From the NCBI GenBank assembly GCA_041750975.1, contig JBGSYN010000044.1:1-40070 (forward strand): 40,070 nucleotides of DNA. Reading direction: 5' to 3'. The position numbers were made by a program, and so were the translations under genes. The stretch is from JBGSYN01 sp041750975 (GTDB taxonomy: Bacteria > Pseudomonadota > Alphaproteobacteria > Geminicoccales > Geminicoccaceae). Positions 14,663-25,442 of this stretch are shown here, piece after piece. A model generated the notes under the pieces. It was not told the origin of the DNA. It did no database searches and worked only from the letters and a program-made list of their open reading frames with translations. Within the stretch, counting starts at the first letter, position 1; each line of letters opens with the position of its first letter.

Positions 14663-15699
14663 GCGATCTGCGCCTGCGGCTCAATCAGAACCTCGGCCTG
14701 CTGCTCGCCATCGGCCTCTTCCTGTTCTTCTACGGTGTTTATAACTTCAATCATCCGCGCGGCTTCTCGCCCCAGGTTCTGATCCAGAACGCCAACGAAT
14801 CCTTTGCCCTCATCATGATCGGCATGGCGCAGACGGTGCCGGCCCTGATGGGCGGACTCGATCTGTCCGTGGGGGCCGTGATGACCATGGTCAATTGTGC
14901 GGCAAGCTATCTTCTCGCCGGCTCACCAGTCCAGATTGTCCTGGGTGTGCTGGTTTGCATCGTCATGGGCCTCGCTGCGGGCTTCATCAATGGTTGCGTG
15001 ATCGTTTACGGCCGCATCCAGCCGATTATCGCCACGCTCGCGACGGGTGCCATCTATATGGGCATTGCCCTGTTCCTGCGGCCAACGCCCGGCGGTGACA
15101 TCGACCCCGATCTTTCCTGGGCGCTGACCAACGACCTCAATGAACTCTTCGCGACGTTCGGCGGCGAGCAGCTTGTCGAGACCGGCTGGCTCGCGCCGAT
15201 CGCCTGGTTTCCCTTGCCGATCATCATGCTGATCGCGATCGTTCTGCTGGTCTGGACTCCCTTCAGGCGATCCGTTACCGGCCGCGGTGTCTATGCGATC
15301 GGTTCCGCCGAAGGGGCCGCCTATATGTCGGGCGTGCCGATCGACCGGAGCAAGATCGCGGCCTTTACACTGGCCGGGCTCTTCGCGGGATTGGGCGGGC
15401 TCTATCTGGCGCTGCAGACCTCGAGCGGCAATGCGGACGTGCCGCAGGCGGGGGCCTATACATTGAACTCGATCGCCGCCGTCGTCATCGGCGGAACCTC
15501 GCTTCTGGGCGGCGCCGGCGGCGCCGTCGGCTCGATTTTCGGGGCCTTGGTCATTCGCGCCATCTCGTTCAATTTCCGTATCTTCGACCTCGACCCGCTG
15601 CTGCAGCCGCTGTTCGAGGGCATCATCCTGCTGGGTGCGGTCAGTATCGGTGCGGCGCGCGTTTTCAGGGTGCGGAACCGGCTGGAGCTGTTCGGTTAA
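14659..15699 (+). CDS. Sugar ABC transporter permease (system 1, first)
   Basis: 346 residues, TTG start overlapping the ATPase stop by four bases. A BPD_transp_2 (RbsC-like) membrane protein with about nine to ten hydrophobic helices: LGLLLAIGLFLFFYGVYNFN, then IGMAQTVPALMGGLDLSVGA (the family motif G-G-x-D-L-S-V-G) and late VVIGGTSLLGGAGGAVGSIF. It forms the channel with the neighbouring permease. The stop codon abuts the ATG of the second permease with no gap. Confidence 0.9.
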   Translation: MSDLRLRLNQNLGLLLAIGLFLFFYGVYNFNHPRGFSPQVLIQNANESFALIMIGMAQTVPALMGGLDLSVGAVMTMVNCAASYLLAGSPVQIVLGVLVCIVMGLAAGFINGCVIVYGRIQPIIATLATGAIYMGIALFLRPTPGGDIDPDLSWALTNDLNELFATFGGEQLVETGWLAPIAWFPLPIIMLIAIVLLVWTPFRRSVTGRGVYAIGSAEGAAYMSGVPIDRSKIAAFTLAGLFAGLGGLYLALQTSSGNADVPQAGAYTLNSIAAVVIGGTSLLGGAGGAVGSIFGALVIRAISFNFRIFDLDPLLQPLFEGIILLGAVSIGAARVFRVRNRLELFG

Positions 15700-16641
15700 A
15701 TGCTGCGGAAGCTCGATCGGCCGCTGCTCTTCGCCTCGGGATTCATTCTCGTCATTCTTGCCGTAGGTACCGGCTACACCCTGGCGACGCAGGGTACCGC
15801 CAGCTTCCTTTCGCCAACCTATCTGCTGCAGCAGCTACAGGTCGCGGCATTTCTGGGGATCGTCGCCATCGGCATGATGATGGTGATTCTCCTGGGCCAC
15901 ATCGATCTTTCCGTGCCCTGGACGATCGCCGCAGGTGCGATGATGGCGACCGCCGTCGGCGGGCCGCTCGCCTTGCCTGTCGGCCTCGGCGTCGGGCTGC
16001 TGGTCGGCATCGTCAACGGCCTCGGCGTCGCCTATCTCCGTGTGCCGTCGATGATTTTCACGCTCGGGGTCAATGCCGTGATGCGCGGGCTCATGGTGAT
16101 GCACACCGGCGGCTTCGCACCTCAGACCCGCTCGACACCGCTGATGGAGTTCCTCGCGGTCGGCCATGTTTTCGGCGTCCCGATGGCGCTTCTCGTCTGG
16201 CTCGGTATCGCTCTTCTCATCGCCGTCATGCTGACGCGGACCCCATTGGGTCGCTACATCTACGCGACGGGCAATCGCGAAGCGGCGACTTACCTCTCGG
16301 GGGTGAACACCCAGTTCGTGCTTATTGCGGCATTCGCCATCAGCGGGACCCTCGCCGCCACCGCGGGCGTGCTGCTCGCCGGCTACTCGACGAAAGCCTA
16401 TCAGGGAATGGGCGATGCCTATCTGCTACCGGCTATTGCCGCCGTCGTCATCGGCGGCACCAATATTCTCGGCGGCCGTGGCAAGCTTTCAGGAACCCTG
16501 ATCGGCACGCTTCTGATCGTGCTTTTGACGAGTGTGCTGTCAGTCATGCAGATGCCCGAAGCCGGGCGTCAGGTGATCTACGGCCTGGTCATCATCGTCA
16601 TGCTATTGGTCTACGGTCGAGGCGAACGCGTGCAGAGCTGA
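15700..16641 (+). CDS. Sugar ABC transporter permease (system 1, second)
   Basis: 313 residues, ATG directly after the previous stop. RbsC-like with GIVAIGMMMVILLGHIDLSV (the family GHIDLSV motif), ATYLSGVNTQFVLIAAFAIS and AAVVIGGTNILGGRGKLSGT. Different enough from the first permease that a heterodimeric channel is likely. Its stop codon is inside the hairpin at 16638-16654 shared with the convergent small gene. Confidence 0.9.
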   Translation: MLRKLDRPLLFASGFILVILAVGTGYTLATQGTASFLSPTYLLQQLQVAAFLGIVAIGMMMVILLGHIDLSVPWTIAAGAMMATAVGGPLALPVGLGVGLLVGIVNGLGVAYLRVPSMIFTLGVNAVMRGLMVMHTGGFAPQTRSTPLMEFLAVGHVFGVPMALLVWLGIALLIAVMLTRTPLGRYIYATGNREAATYLSGVNTQFVLIAAFAISGTLAATAGVLLAGYSTKAYQGMGDAYLLPAIAAVVIGGTNILGGRGKLSGTLIGTLLIVLLTSVLSVMQMPEAGRQVIYGLVIIVMLLVYGRGERVQS

Positions 16642-16654
16642 GCCTGCGGCTCAG
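16638..16654. terminator. Bidirectional hairpin carrying the stop codons of two convergent genes
   Basis: CTGAGCC and GGCTCAG arms around a TGC loop. The permease stop (TGA, 16639-16641) lies in the left arm and the stop of the minus-strand small gene (16651-16653) in the right arm. A compact shared terminator is a likely role; there is no clear T tract. Confidence 0.5.
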
Positions 16655-16905
16655 TAGTCGTCGTCCTGACGTTGCCAGGGCAGACGCGCACGCGAAAATG
16701 CGCGGGTATCGTCGTCGACCAGATCTTCGATGCTTCGGGTGCGTGAAAAGGTCTGCTCGATCACGCGGCCGCTACGGCGACGGACGGCCGTCGGTGTTAT
16801 CGCCTGGGGCCGCACACTCAATTGGAGCTTCGGCTTCTCACGGTTGGCGGCAATATCGACGGAAGCCAGAGGCTTCTTTAAAGACAAACGAGAGGAGGGC
16901 GGCAT
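16651..16905 (-). CDS. Small hypothetical protein (84 residues)
   Basis: ATG 16905 is preceded by AAGGTGA seven bases upstream, a good ribosome site. The protein is basic in the middle (VRPQAITPTAVRRRSGRVIE) and acidic at the end (IEDLVDDD...QRQDDDY), with no signal peptide or membrane segment. The convergent layout with a shared hairpin and the coding-like composition support a real gene. No family recognised. It lies 130 bases downstream of the UbiH-type gene on the same strand. Confidence 0.5.
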   Translation of the reverse strand: MPPSSRLSLKKPLASVDIAANREKPKLQLSVRPQAITPTAVRRRSGRVIEQTFSRTRSIEDLVDDDTRAFSRARLPWQRQDDDY

Positions 16906-17035
16906 ATATCACCTTGTGTCGCGATGGGTCTGGGTTTCTACACCAACATAACTAAGTGCGTACCCTATGCTTTTGTTTGCTTGTTTATGAAACTCGCGAA
17001 AGGTTGGGTAGGTTGCATGGCCAAATACACGGCGC

Positions 17036-18301
17036 TCATATGGAGGAGATTCGCGGCGGCATCAAGCCTTGCATGGCGAGTTGGCGTAGTATTGGGACGC
17101 TTTTGAGGACCTGCAGGCCCATTTCTTGCACCATGCCGCCAACGAACGATCGATTGGCGACGAAATCGTTGAGAAATCTGACGGCCTGGGACCGGCTCTG
17201 CACATCGATCAGCCGGCGTCGGCCGTAGCGTTTGCCGAGTTCGGTGCCGCATTGGGCGTCGAGCGGTGCAATTTCGGATGGCTCCAATGCTTCGACGAGA
17301 CCTCTGAGGCAGACGATATCGCGGATCGAGAGGTTCAATCCCTGCGCCCCGATCGGGCTGAAGGCGTGCGCCGTCTCGCCGATCAGGAGGAGGTTCTGGC
17401 GGGCGAGGCTCGACGCGAGCACCCGTCGCAAAGGCCAGAGGCCCGGAACGCTGAGATTGTCGATCCGGCCGAGCCAAGGCTCGACGATGTGCTCGAGCCG
17501 CGCGAAGAAGCGCTCGGGTTGCATGTTCTGCAGTTCGATCGCCTCGTCATGGGGCATGACCCAGACCAGGCTCGAGCGGCGCCCCGGCAGCGGCACGGTG
17601 GTGAATGGCCCGCCGTCGCGGTGCAGCTCGATCGACGTATGTGCATGCGAGCGCGCATGATCGAAGCTGCAGACAATAGCGCTTTGCCCGAGATCCACAT
17701 CCTTTGCGTCGATACCGGCTTCCTGGCGGAGTTTCGAGCCGCGGCCATCGGCGGCCAGGATCAGCCCCCCTTCGAGCCTTCGGCCGTCGTCCAGTTCGAC
17801 ATCGAATCCGCCCGAAGCCGGCAGTAACGATCGCACGCGCCTGCCCTCGATTACCCGCAAGTGAGGGCGTACCTCGACAGCTTGCCTGAGGCCTGCCCTG
17901 AGGGCTCCGACCGGGACGTTCCAGCCGAATTCGGCCTCGCCGATCTCCGCTGCATCGAAAGTGCAGTCGCCACGGCGCAACCGCGCCGGGCCGGCCTTGG
18001 CATTGACGCTACGCAGCCGCTTCACGGGCGCGCAGGCCGGTTCCAGCTCGGCCCAGACGCGAAGATCCTGGAGTAAGGTCAGTCCCTGCCCGAGAATCGC
18101 CGCCGTGCGCGCATCGTTGTTGGCGGTGGCCTCCGTCTCGTTCCAAGATGGAGCGATCAGAAGCGTCTCGCGGCCCGCATCGGCCATGGCGAGAGCCGCC
18201 ATCAGCCCGACCGGACCGTCGCCCGCGACGATGATTTCAGCGCCGAGACTACAAGCGATCGTGGCGCCCTCCGTTGTTGCGGTCGTATTCAACTGGCCCA
18301 T
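17036..18301 (-). CDS. UbiH/UbiF/COQ6-family FAD monooxygenase
   Basis: 421 residues from ATG 18301; an open extension to 18454 has no family character. FAD-dependent aromatic hydroxylase: N-terminal dinucleotide site AEIIVAGDGPVGLMAALAMADAG (about 20-42, G-x-G-x-x-G), LILAADGRGSKLRQEAGI mid-protein (the D-G family motif) and the late FAD ribityl motif LLIGETAHAFSPIGAQGLNLSIRDI (about 325-350, G-D/E-A-A-H plus P-x-x-x-Q-G-x-N). Such enzymes hydroxylate the ubiquinone ring during its biosynthesis. Which ring position is served cannot be decided; the usual GDAAH is GETAH here. Not next to other ubi genes. Confidence 0.85.
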   Translation of the reverse strand: MGQLNTTATTEGATIACSLGAEIIVAGDGPVGLMAALAMADAGRETLLIAPSWNETEATANNDARTAAILGQGLTLLQDLRVWAELEPACAPVKRLRSVNAKAGPARLRRGDCTFDAAEIGEAEFGWNVPVGALRAGLRQAVEVRPHLRVIEGRRVRSLLPASGGFDVELDDGRRLEGGLILAADGRGSKLRQEAGIDAKDVDLGQSAIVCSFDHARSHAHTSIELHRDGGPFTTVPLPGRRSSLVWVMPHDEAIELQNMQPERFFARLEHIVEPWLGRIDNLSVPGLWPLRRVLASSLARQNLLLIGETAHAFSPIGAQGLNLSIRDIVCLRGLVEALEPSEIAPLDAQCGTELGKRYGRRRLIDVQSRSQAVRFLNDFVANRSFVGGMVQEMGLQVLKSVPILRQLAMQGLMPPRISSI

Positions 18302-18480
18302 GCTCCTGCAGACCCGATACCATGAAGTTACATAGGGGGCCGTTGCGTGGATGGCTTGGACAATATCGCCGCTGCTGGCACGGTGGCGCCTCCGCCGCAA
18401 CTTGACAGCACCGCCCCTAAGGCCTGAATGGCGGTGTGAATAGTGATCTCGCAAGAGATGATAAACAGGAGGCAGAAAAC

Positions 18481-19446
18481 ATGCTGAACATGACGCGCCG
18501 TAGACTGATGGGCTCGGCTTTCGGTCTCGTGCTGGCCGTACCCCTGGCGTTTTCGGGGAGTGCCAAGGCGCAGGACGATCTCACCATTCTCACCTCGGTG
18601 CCGAGCCTGGGCTTTCCGTTCTTCGTGCACATGATGAAGGAGCTCGAGGCCGAGGGCAAAAATCAGGGCGTCAGCACCATCGAGTCCGATGGCCAGAACA
18701 GCACGCCCAAGCAGACCGCGGATGTCGAGGCGGCGATCGTCCAGGGTGTCGACGGGATCGTCATCAGCCCGTCCGACGTCAACGCCATGGCGCCGGCCCT
18801 GCAGACCGCCGTCGAGAACGATGTGCCCGTCGTCACCATCGACCGCCGGGTCGACGGGGTCGAGGGAATCATCGCCCATGTCGGCGCCGACAACGTCAAG
18901 GGCGGCGAAGCCCAGGGCGAATTCATTATGCAGCTGTTTCCGGATGGCGCCACCATCATCAATCTCCAGGGCCAACCCGGCGCCAGCCCGGCGATCGACC
19001 GCAATCAGGGCGTCCACAACGTTCTGGACGGCAAGGACCAGTACGAGTTCATCGCCGAGCAGACCGCCAATTTCGCCCGAGATCAGGGTCTCGCAGTGAC
19101 GGAAAGCCTGCTTGCCGGCATGGAGACGCCGCCCGATGTCATCGTTGCCGCCAATGACGACATGGCCCTCGGTGCACTCGAGGCGGTCGAGGCCCGCGGC
19201 ATGACGGATCAGGTCACGATCCTCGGCTTCGATGCCCTGCCCGAAGCGCTGGCCTCCGTCCGCGACGGCGGGCTTGCCGGGACGGTCGAGCAGTTCCCGG
19301 GCGGCCAAAGCCGCCGCGCGATGCAGATTATGGTAGACTATCTCCGTGACGGCAAAGACCCTGAACAAAGCGTCGAACTGCTGACGCCGATCGTCATCAG
19401 CAAGGACAATCTCGATCAGGCGGAACGGCTCGGCGAGCTGAACTAG
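18481..19446 (+). CDS. Sugar ABC transporter, periplasmic substrate-binding protein (system 2)
   Basis: 321 residues, ATG 18481 preceded by AGGAGG. The signal peptide (MLNMTRRRLMGSAFGLVLAV, cleavage after GSAKA) has a T-R-R-R-L-M stretch resembling a twin-arginine motif, so Tat export is possible. The mature protein is RbsB-like: DLTILTSVPSLGFPFFVHMM, AAIVQGVDGIVISPSDVNAM, VVTIDRRVDG, and late DVIVAANDDMALGALEAVEA with GFDALPEALASVRDGGL. Ribose/xylose-class substrate likely. It starts the second importer operon (binding protein, hairpin, ATPase, single permease). Confidence 0.9.
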   Translation: MLNMTRRRLMGSAFGLVLAVPLAFSGSAKAQDDLTILTSVPSLGFPFFVHMMKELEAEGKNQGVSTIESDGQNSTPKQTADVEAAIVQGVDGIVISPSDVNAMAPALQTAVENDVPVVTIDRRVDGVEGIIAHVGADNVKGGEAQGEFIMQLFPDGATIINLQGQPGASPAIDRNQGVHNVLDGKDQYEFIAEQTANFARDQGLAVTESLLAGMETPPDVIVAANDDMALGALEAVEARGMTDQVTILGFDALPEALASVRDGGLAGTVEQFPGGQSRRAMQIMVDYLRDGKDPEQSVELLTPIVISKDNLDQAERLGELN

Positions 19447-19465
19447 CGATTGATGCTGCGACAAG

Positions 19466-19491
19466 CCCCTCGGTTTATCCGGGGGGTTTTT
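19466..19491 (+). terminator. Intrinsic terminator/attenuator between binding protein and ATPase (system 2)
   Basis: CCCCTCGG and CCGGGGGG arms (one T-G pair) around TTTAT, followed directly by five T residues: a classic intrinsic terminator. The ATPase ATG is at 19494. The G-run that would act as ribosome site for the ATPase (19481-19486) is the 3' arm of the stem, so folding both ends transcription and hides the ribosome site. Confidence 0.8.
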
Positions 19492-19493
19492 CC

Positions 19494-21064
<1,571 letters not shown>

Positions 21065-21065
<1 letters not shown>

Positions 21066-22069
21066 TGAAGAAGTCCGGTCAGTTCGACATCTTCGGTCTT
21101 CTGGCGCGCTTTGCGCCCCTGCTCTTTTTGTTGGTCCTGATGGCCGTATTCGCCATCCTCGAGCCGCGCTTCCTGAGCCCACTCAATCTCTTCAACGTCA
21201 TGCGGCAGGTCTCGATCTTCGGGCTTCTGGCGATCGGCATGACCTTCGTCATTCTCACCCGGGGCATCGACCTTTCGGTGGGCTCGCTTTTGGCTTTCGC
21301 GGGTCTGGTCGCTGCCGTCGTCGCCAAGGGCGGGCTCGAGAGCCGCTTTGCGATCGGCCAGGCGCAGGAAGCCCAAGGGTTCGGCTGGGGCACTGCGATC
21401 CTCGCGGCCCTCGTTACCGGCACGATCTGCGGCGCCCTCCAGGGCTTCGCCATCACCAAGCTCAAGGTGCCGCCCTTCGTCGTCACGCTTGGCGGCATGT
21501 CCGCCTTTCGCGGTGCCGCCCTGCTGTTCGCCGGCGGCGGGCCGGTCAGCGGTTTCGGTGAAGGCTATCGCTGGTGGGGCCAGGGCTATATCGGCCAGGT
21601 GCCGGTGCCGGTCATCATCTTTCTGACCCTCGCCGTGATCGCCCATATCATCCTGCGCTACACGCGCTTCGGCCGGCACGTCTATGCCGTAGGCGCCAAT
21701 CCGGAAGCAGCACGATTGAGCGGTCTGAACGTCGACCGGATCACCCTTCGGGTCTATCTCATCATGGGCTTCCTTGCCGGCCTCGGCGGCTTCGTGCTTT
21801 CGGCGAGGCTGAATTCCGCCGAAGCGGTCGCCGGCCTCACCTATGAACTCACCGTCATCGCCTCGGTCGTCATCGGCGGCACCAGCCTCTTCGGCGGTGT
21901 CGGAACGATCTTCGGCACGGTCATCGGCACGCTGCTGATCGGCGTGCTCCTGAACGGCCTCGTGCTGAACAATGTCTCCTCCTATGTACAACAAATTATC
22001 ATCGGCGTGATTATCGTCCTCGCCGTGGCCTTCGACACCTTCGCGAAGTCGCGGCGAAAACGTTCATAG
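21065..22069 (+). CDS. Sugar ABC transporter permease (system 2)
   Basis: 334 residues, ATG overlapping the ATPase stop. RbsC-like permease with FGLLAIGMTFVILTRGIDLS (the R-G-I-D-L-S-V-G motif), a 20-residue loop (KGGLESRFAIGQAQEAQGFG) between early helices, YAVGANPEAARLSGLNVDR, and VVIGGTSLFGGVGTIFGTVI. Only one permease gene is present, so the channel is probably a homodimer, unlike system 1. Confidence 0.9.
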
Positions 22070-22270
22070 AACCCGCTTTCCCCTGAATCCCAAGCGATTC
22101 CTTCAATTGCGCCGGCCGGAGAGCGAACTGGGTTCCTAGAATTCCACTAAAAGTTGATTTAATTCTCCGCTCCCTCAAGCTCACGGCATCGGGTGCCATC
22201 GATATAGTTTCGCCTGCGTTAACACATTCGCCGAAAGGATGTGCGATCACGACGCCGGATAGGTCAACCG

Positions 22271-23755
22271 ATGACAGGCTGGCTGTCGGCCGGATTGGGA
22301 ACCGCGGTGCAGATCACATTTGAGCAGGACGGAGTTTTAGGAACCGACGGCAGGAGGCGCCCATGGCTGGCGCCTCCGATCATCACCGGGCTGATGCGCG
22401 CCGTCGATCTGCTGGTCGTCGCGACCACAGGACTGATGGCCAATTACGCCCGCTTCGAAGGCTTCGTGCCGGAGCCGCTTGCAGCGTATGCGATGGCACT
22501 GGCGGCGCTGTTGAGCCTCAATCTCTTTCAGATCGCCGGCCTCTATACCTTTTCGAATCTCGGCAACCTCTTCATTCAGGCAACCCGCCTGGGCTTCGCC
22601 TGGGGCGGCGTGGCGATCGCCATGCTGCTTTTGGGTTTCGCCACCAAGACGCTGCAGGATTTCTCGATCCTCTGGGTCGGCTCCTGGTTCGTCCTGGGCT
22701 ATGTCGGTCTTCTCGCCACCCGCGTCAGCCTGATCTTCCAGCTGCAGAGCTGGCAGCAATCCGGCAAGCTGGTCAGGCGGATCATCGTTCTCGGCGGCGG
22801 CGATCACGGGCGGCGTTTCGCCGAGCACCTGCAGCGGTGCGACGGCAGCGTCAAACTGATGGGGATCTTCGACGATCGGGCCGAGCGGGTGCCCGAACTC
22901 GTCGCCGGCGTTCCGGTACGAGGCACGATCGATGACGTGCGCGCCTTCGTCCGCGACAATTGGGTCGATCAGATCGTTATCGCCCTGCCCTGGGGAGCGG
23001 AGGAGCGCTTGCTTTCCTGGGTCAAGAAAATCCGCGACCTGCCGGTCGATGTGCGGTTATGCCCCGACGTGATCGGCTATCATCTGCCGGATCGAAAGGT
23101 ATCCCACGTCGCGGGCCTGCCGCTCCTCAACGTCTTCGAACGGCCGCTCGACGGTTGGGACGGCGTGGTCAAGGCAGTCGAGGATCGCCTGCTCGCCACG
23201 CTCATGCTGCTGGCGCTCTCGCCCCTGATGCTGATGGTCGCGGCCGCCATCAGGCTGACCTCGAAGGGACCCATCCTCTTCAGGCAGAAGCGCTACGGCT
23301 TCAACAACGAGATCATCGATGTCTACAAATTCCGGTCGATGTATATTCACGCTTGTGAGGACGGCGCGAGCCCGCTGAATCAGGCAAGCCGCAACGATCC
23401 CCGCGTGACACCGGTCGGCCGCATTATTCGTCGGACCAGCCTCGATGAACTGCCGCAGCTTTTCAACGTGCTCAACGGCACGATGTCGATCGTCGGCCCC
23501 CGGCCGCATGCGGTGGCGCACAATGAGCATTATGCGCGGCTGATCGACGAATATCTGGCGCGCCACAAGGTCAAGCCCGGCATCACCGGCTGGGCCCAGG
23601 TCAACGGCCTACGGGGCGAGACCGAGACGCTCGAGAAGATGCAGCAGCGCGTCCAATACGACTTGCACTATATCGAGAACTGGTCGCTGGGCTTCGACAT
23701 CAAGATCGTCATGCTGACCGCACTCGTCGGCTTTACCGACCGCAACGCGTATTGA
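22271..23755 (+). CDS. Undecaprenyl-phosphate sugar phosphotransferase (WcaJ-like)
   Basis: 494 residues from ATG 22271 (GTG 22241 in frame is an alternative). Initiating enzyme of exopolysaccharide synthesis: moves a sugar phosphate from UDP-sugar to undecaprenyl phosphate. Four N-terminal membrane helices are followed by a CoA-binding-like domain (RRIIVLGGGDHGRRFAEHLQ), a further helix (LATLMLLALSPLMLMVAAAI) and the catalytic Bac_transf domain: SKGPILFRQKRYGFNNEIID, YKFRSM, RRTSLDELPQLFNVLNGTMS and IVGPRPHAV. PGITGWAQVNGLRG is the late family motif. There are no other polysaccharide genes in the window, so it is a stand-alone gene here. About 200 bp of AT-rich DNA upstream may hold its promoter. 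Confidence 0.9.
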   Translation: MTGWLSAGLGTAVQITFEQDGVLGTDGRRRPWLAPPIITGLMRAVDLLVVATTGLMANYARFEGFVPEPLAAYAMALAALLSLNLFQIAGLYTFSNLGNLFIQATRLGFAWGGVAIAMLLLGFATKTLQDFSILWVGSWFVLGYVGLLATRVSLIFQLQSWQQSGKLVRRIIVLGGGDHGRRFAEHLQRCDGSVKLMGIFDDRAERVPELVAGVPVRGTIDDVRAFVRDNWVDQIVIALPWGAEERLLSWVKKIRDLPVDVRLCPDVIGYHLPDRKVSHVAGLPLLNVFERPLDGWDGVVKAVEDRLLATLMLLALSPLMLMVAAAIRLTSKGPILFRQKRYGFNNEIIDVYKFRSMYIHACEDGASPLNQASRNDPRVTPVGRIIRRTSLDELPQLFNVLNGTMSIVGPRPHAVAHNEHYARLIDEYLARHKVKPGITGWAQVNGLRGETETLEKMQQRVQYDLHYIENWSLGFDIKIVMLTALVGFTDRNAY

Positions 23756-23762
23756 GCCAATG

Positions 23763-24722
23763 TCACCCGAGCGGGAACGGTCCTCCGGCATGGGCATGCT
23801 CCAGGGCCAGCATCGCCTGCTTGCGCTCCAGCCCCCAATGGTAGCCACCGAGACCGCCGACCTCCTGAATGACGCGGTGGCAGGGGATGATATATCCCAG
23901 GCGATTGCGGCCGCAGGCGCTGCCGACCGCGCGGGCGGCACCGGGCCGCCCGATCCTGCGCGCCAAGGCGCCATAGCTGGTGACGGCACCCGGTTTGAGA
24001 CCCAGAAGGGCCCGCCACACCTGGATCTGGAACGCCGTCCCCTTGAGCAGCAGGGGCATCGGCGCCACTGACCCATTGGCGTTGCCGAAGCAGCGGCCGA
24101 CATAGCGCCGGGTCTCTTCAGGACGTTCCAGAAACCGGCTTAACGGCCATTGCCCCTGAGCCTCCTCGAGGGCCGCACGGCGATCGCCGTCGACGACGAA
24201 GGCCAGTCGCGCCAGACCGCGCGACGTGGCAACGAACAGAGCCTCGCCGAAAGGCGTGTCGTGAAAGCCCCAGGCCATCTCGAGATCGGCACCCTTGGCC
24301 TTGTATTCGCCGGGGGTCAGCCCCTCGATCGTCAGGCTGAGATCATGCAGCCTCGAAGGCCCGGAAAGCCCGACATCGAGGGCCGCATCGAGCACGCTCG
24401 TGTCCTGCGCCAACAGCGACTTCGCATGTTCCAGGGTCAGATAGCCCAAGAATTTTTTGGGGCTGATCCCGGCCCACCGCGTGAAGACCCGCTGCGCATG
24501 GGTCGGGCTCAGCCCCATGGCGTCCGCGACCTCCTCGAGCCGCGGCTGATCGATCCGGTTTTCGGCAATGAAGCGCAGCGCCTTCTCGACCCGGGCAAAA
24601 TCCAGAGCCCGGCGATGAATCGCTGACGTCGGCAGTGCGTCCGCTGCCCCATCGCTGGCGGCTTGTGAAGGAGGCATCGCCGCATCCGGCCTTGTCATCA
24701 GAGCATTGTCAATCAGGGTCAT
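23763..24722 (-). CDS. AraC-type HTH fused to methylated-DNA-cysteine methyltransferase (Ada-like)
   Basis: 319 residues. Residues about 45-145 are an AraC helix-turn-helix pair (LEEVADAMGLSPTHAQRVFTRWAG; the second helix pair AALDVGLSGPSRLHDLSL). The C-terminal half is an O6-methylguanine-DNA methyltransferase: FQIQVWRALLGLKPGAVTSY, RAVGSACGRN and the active site IPCHRVI, where the cysteine accepts the methyl group. It differs from E. coli Ada by lacking the N-terminal zinc domain that senses methyl phosphotriesters, so self-induction by that route is not expected. Repair of alkylated DNA is the likely role. It stands alone, convergent with the sugar phosphotransferase. Confidence 0.9.
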   Translation of the reverse strand: MTLIDNALMTRPDAAMPPSQAASDGAADALPTSAIHRRALDFARVEKALRFIAENRIDQPRLEEVADAMGLSPTHAQRVFTRWAGISPKKFLGYLTLEHAKSLLAQDTSVLDAALDVGLSGPSRLHDLSLTIEGLTPGEYKAKGADLEMAWGFHDTPFGEALFVATSRGLARLAFVVDGDRRAALEEAQGQWPLSRFLERPEETRRYVGRCFGNANGSVAPMPLLLKGTAFQIQVWRALLGLKPGAVTSYGALARRIGRPGAARAVGSACGRNRLGYIIPCHRVIQEVGGLGGYHWGLERKQAMLALEHAHAGGPFPLG

Positions 24723-24803
24723 GGCAAGGATCTCCGTTCGGCCCGCTGATATCCCGCTGTTTCTAGGCGCTCGCTCCCGGCGCCGACACCCGATCCTTGC
24801 GAT

Positions 24804-25442
24804 TCAGGTGAGCGAGTTGTGCCAGCCCTCGATCATGGCTCGGGCGTTCTGGGCCACGAGTTCGGGAGCCATCCCCGGCTTGTAGAGGGCCGATCCCAGG
24901 CCGAAGCCCGAGGCACCGGCCTCGCGAAAGGCCGCCATATTGGCGGGCGTGATGCCGCCGACCGGATAAAGCCCGACATGCCGCGGCAGCACGGCGCGCC
25001 AGGCCTTGACGACCGGCGGCTGCAGGATTTCGGCCGGAAACATCTTCAGGCCGTCGGCCCCGGCATGAAGCGCCGCGAAGGCCTCCTTCGGCGTCGCGAC
25101 ACCCGGCAGCACATAGGCACCGAGCCGTTTCGCCGCCTGAATGACCTGCGCATCGCCATGCGGCATGACGATGAGCCGGCCGCCCCGATCCGTGACCCGG
25201 CCGCAATCCTCAGGAGTGAGCACGGTGCCGGCGCCGATCAGGGCCCGATCGCCGAATGCGCTCGCGAGGTGCGCAATGCTGGTGAAGGGGTCCGGCGAAT
25301 TGAGCGGCACCTCGAGAAATCGAAAACCGCACTCGACCAGTGCGCCGCCGATCTCGCCCGCCTCGTCGGGCCTGAGACCGCGCAGAATGGCGACGAGCGG
25401 CAACTCCTCGAGCCAGGCGGCGATCTGCGAATCCTGTGTCAT
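24804..25442 (-). CDS. dgoA: 2-dehydro-3-deoxy-6-phosphogalactonate aldolase
   Basis: 212 residues. Class I aldolase that splits KDPGal into pyruvate and glyceraldehyde 3-phosphate (De Ley-Doudoroff galactose pathway). Family signs: PLVAILRGLRPDEAGEIGGA, FLEVPLNSPDPFTSIAHLAS with the catalytic Glu, IGAGTVLTPEDC, and HAGADGLKMFPAE with the Schiff-base Lys. The EVPLNSP sequence is characteristic of DgoA rather than Eda (EVTLRT). The start ATG overlaps the dgoK stop (ATGA), so the operon is translationally coupled. Confidence 0.9.
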   Translation of the reverse strand: MTQDSQIAAWLEELPLVAILRGLRPDEAGEIGGALVECGFRFLEVPLNSPDPFTSIAHLASAFGDRALIGAGTVLTPEDCGRVTDRGGRLIVMPHGDAQVIQAAKRLGAYVLPGVATPKEAFAALHAGADGLKMFPAEILQPPVVKAWRAVLPRHVGLYPVGGITPANMAAFREAGASGFGLGSALYKPGMAPELVAQNARAMIEGWHNSLT

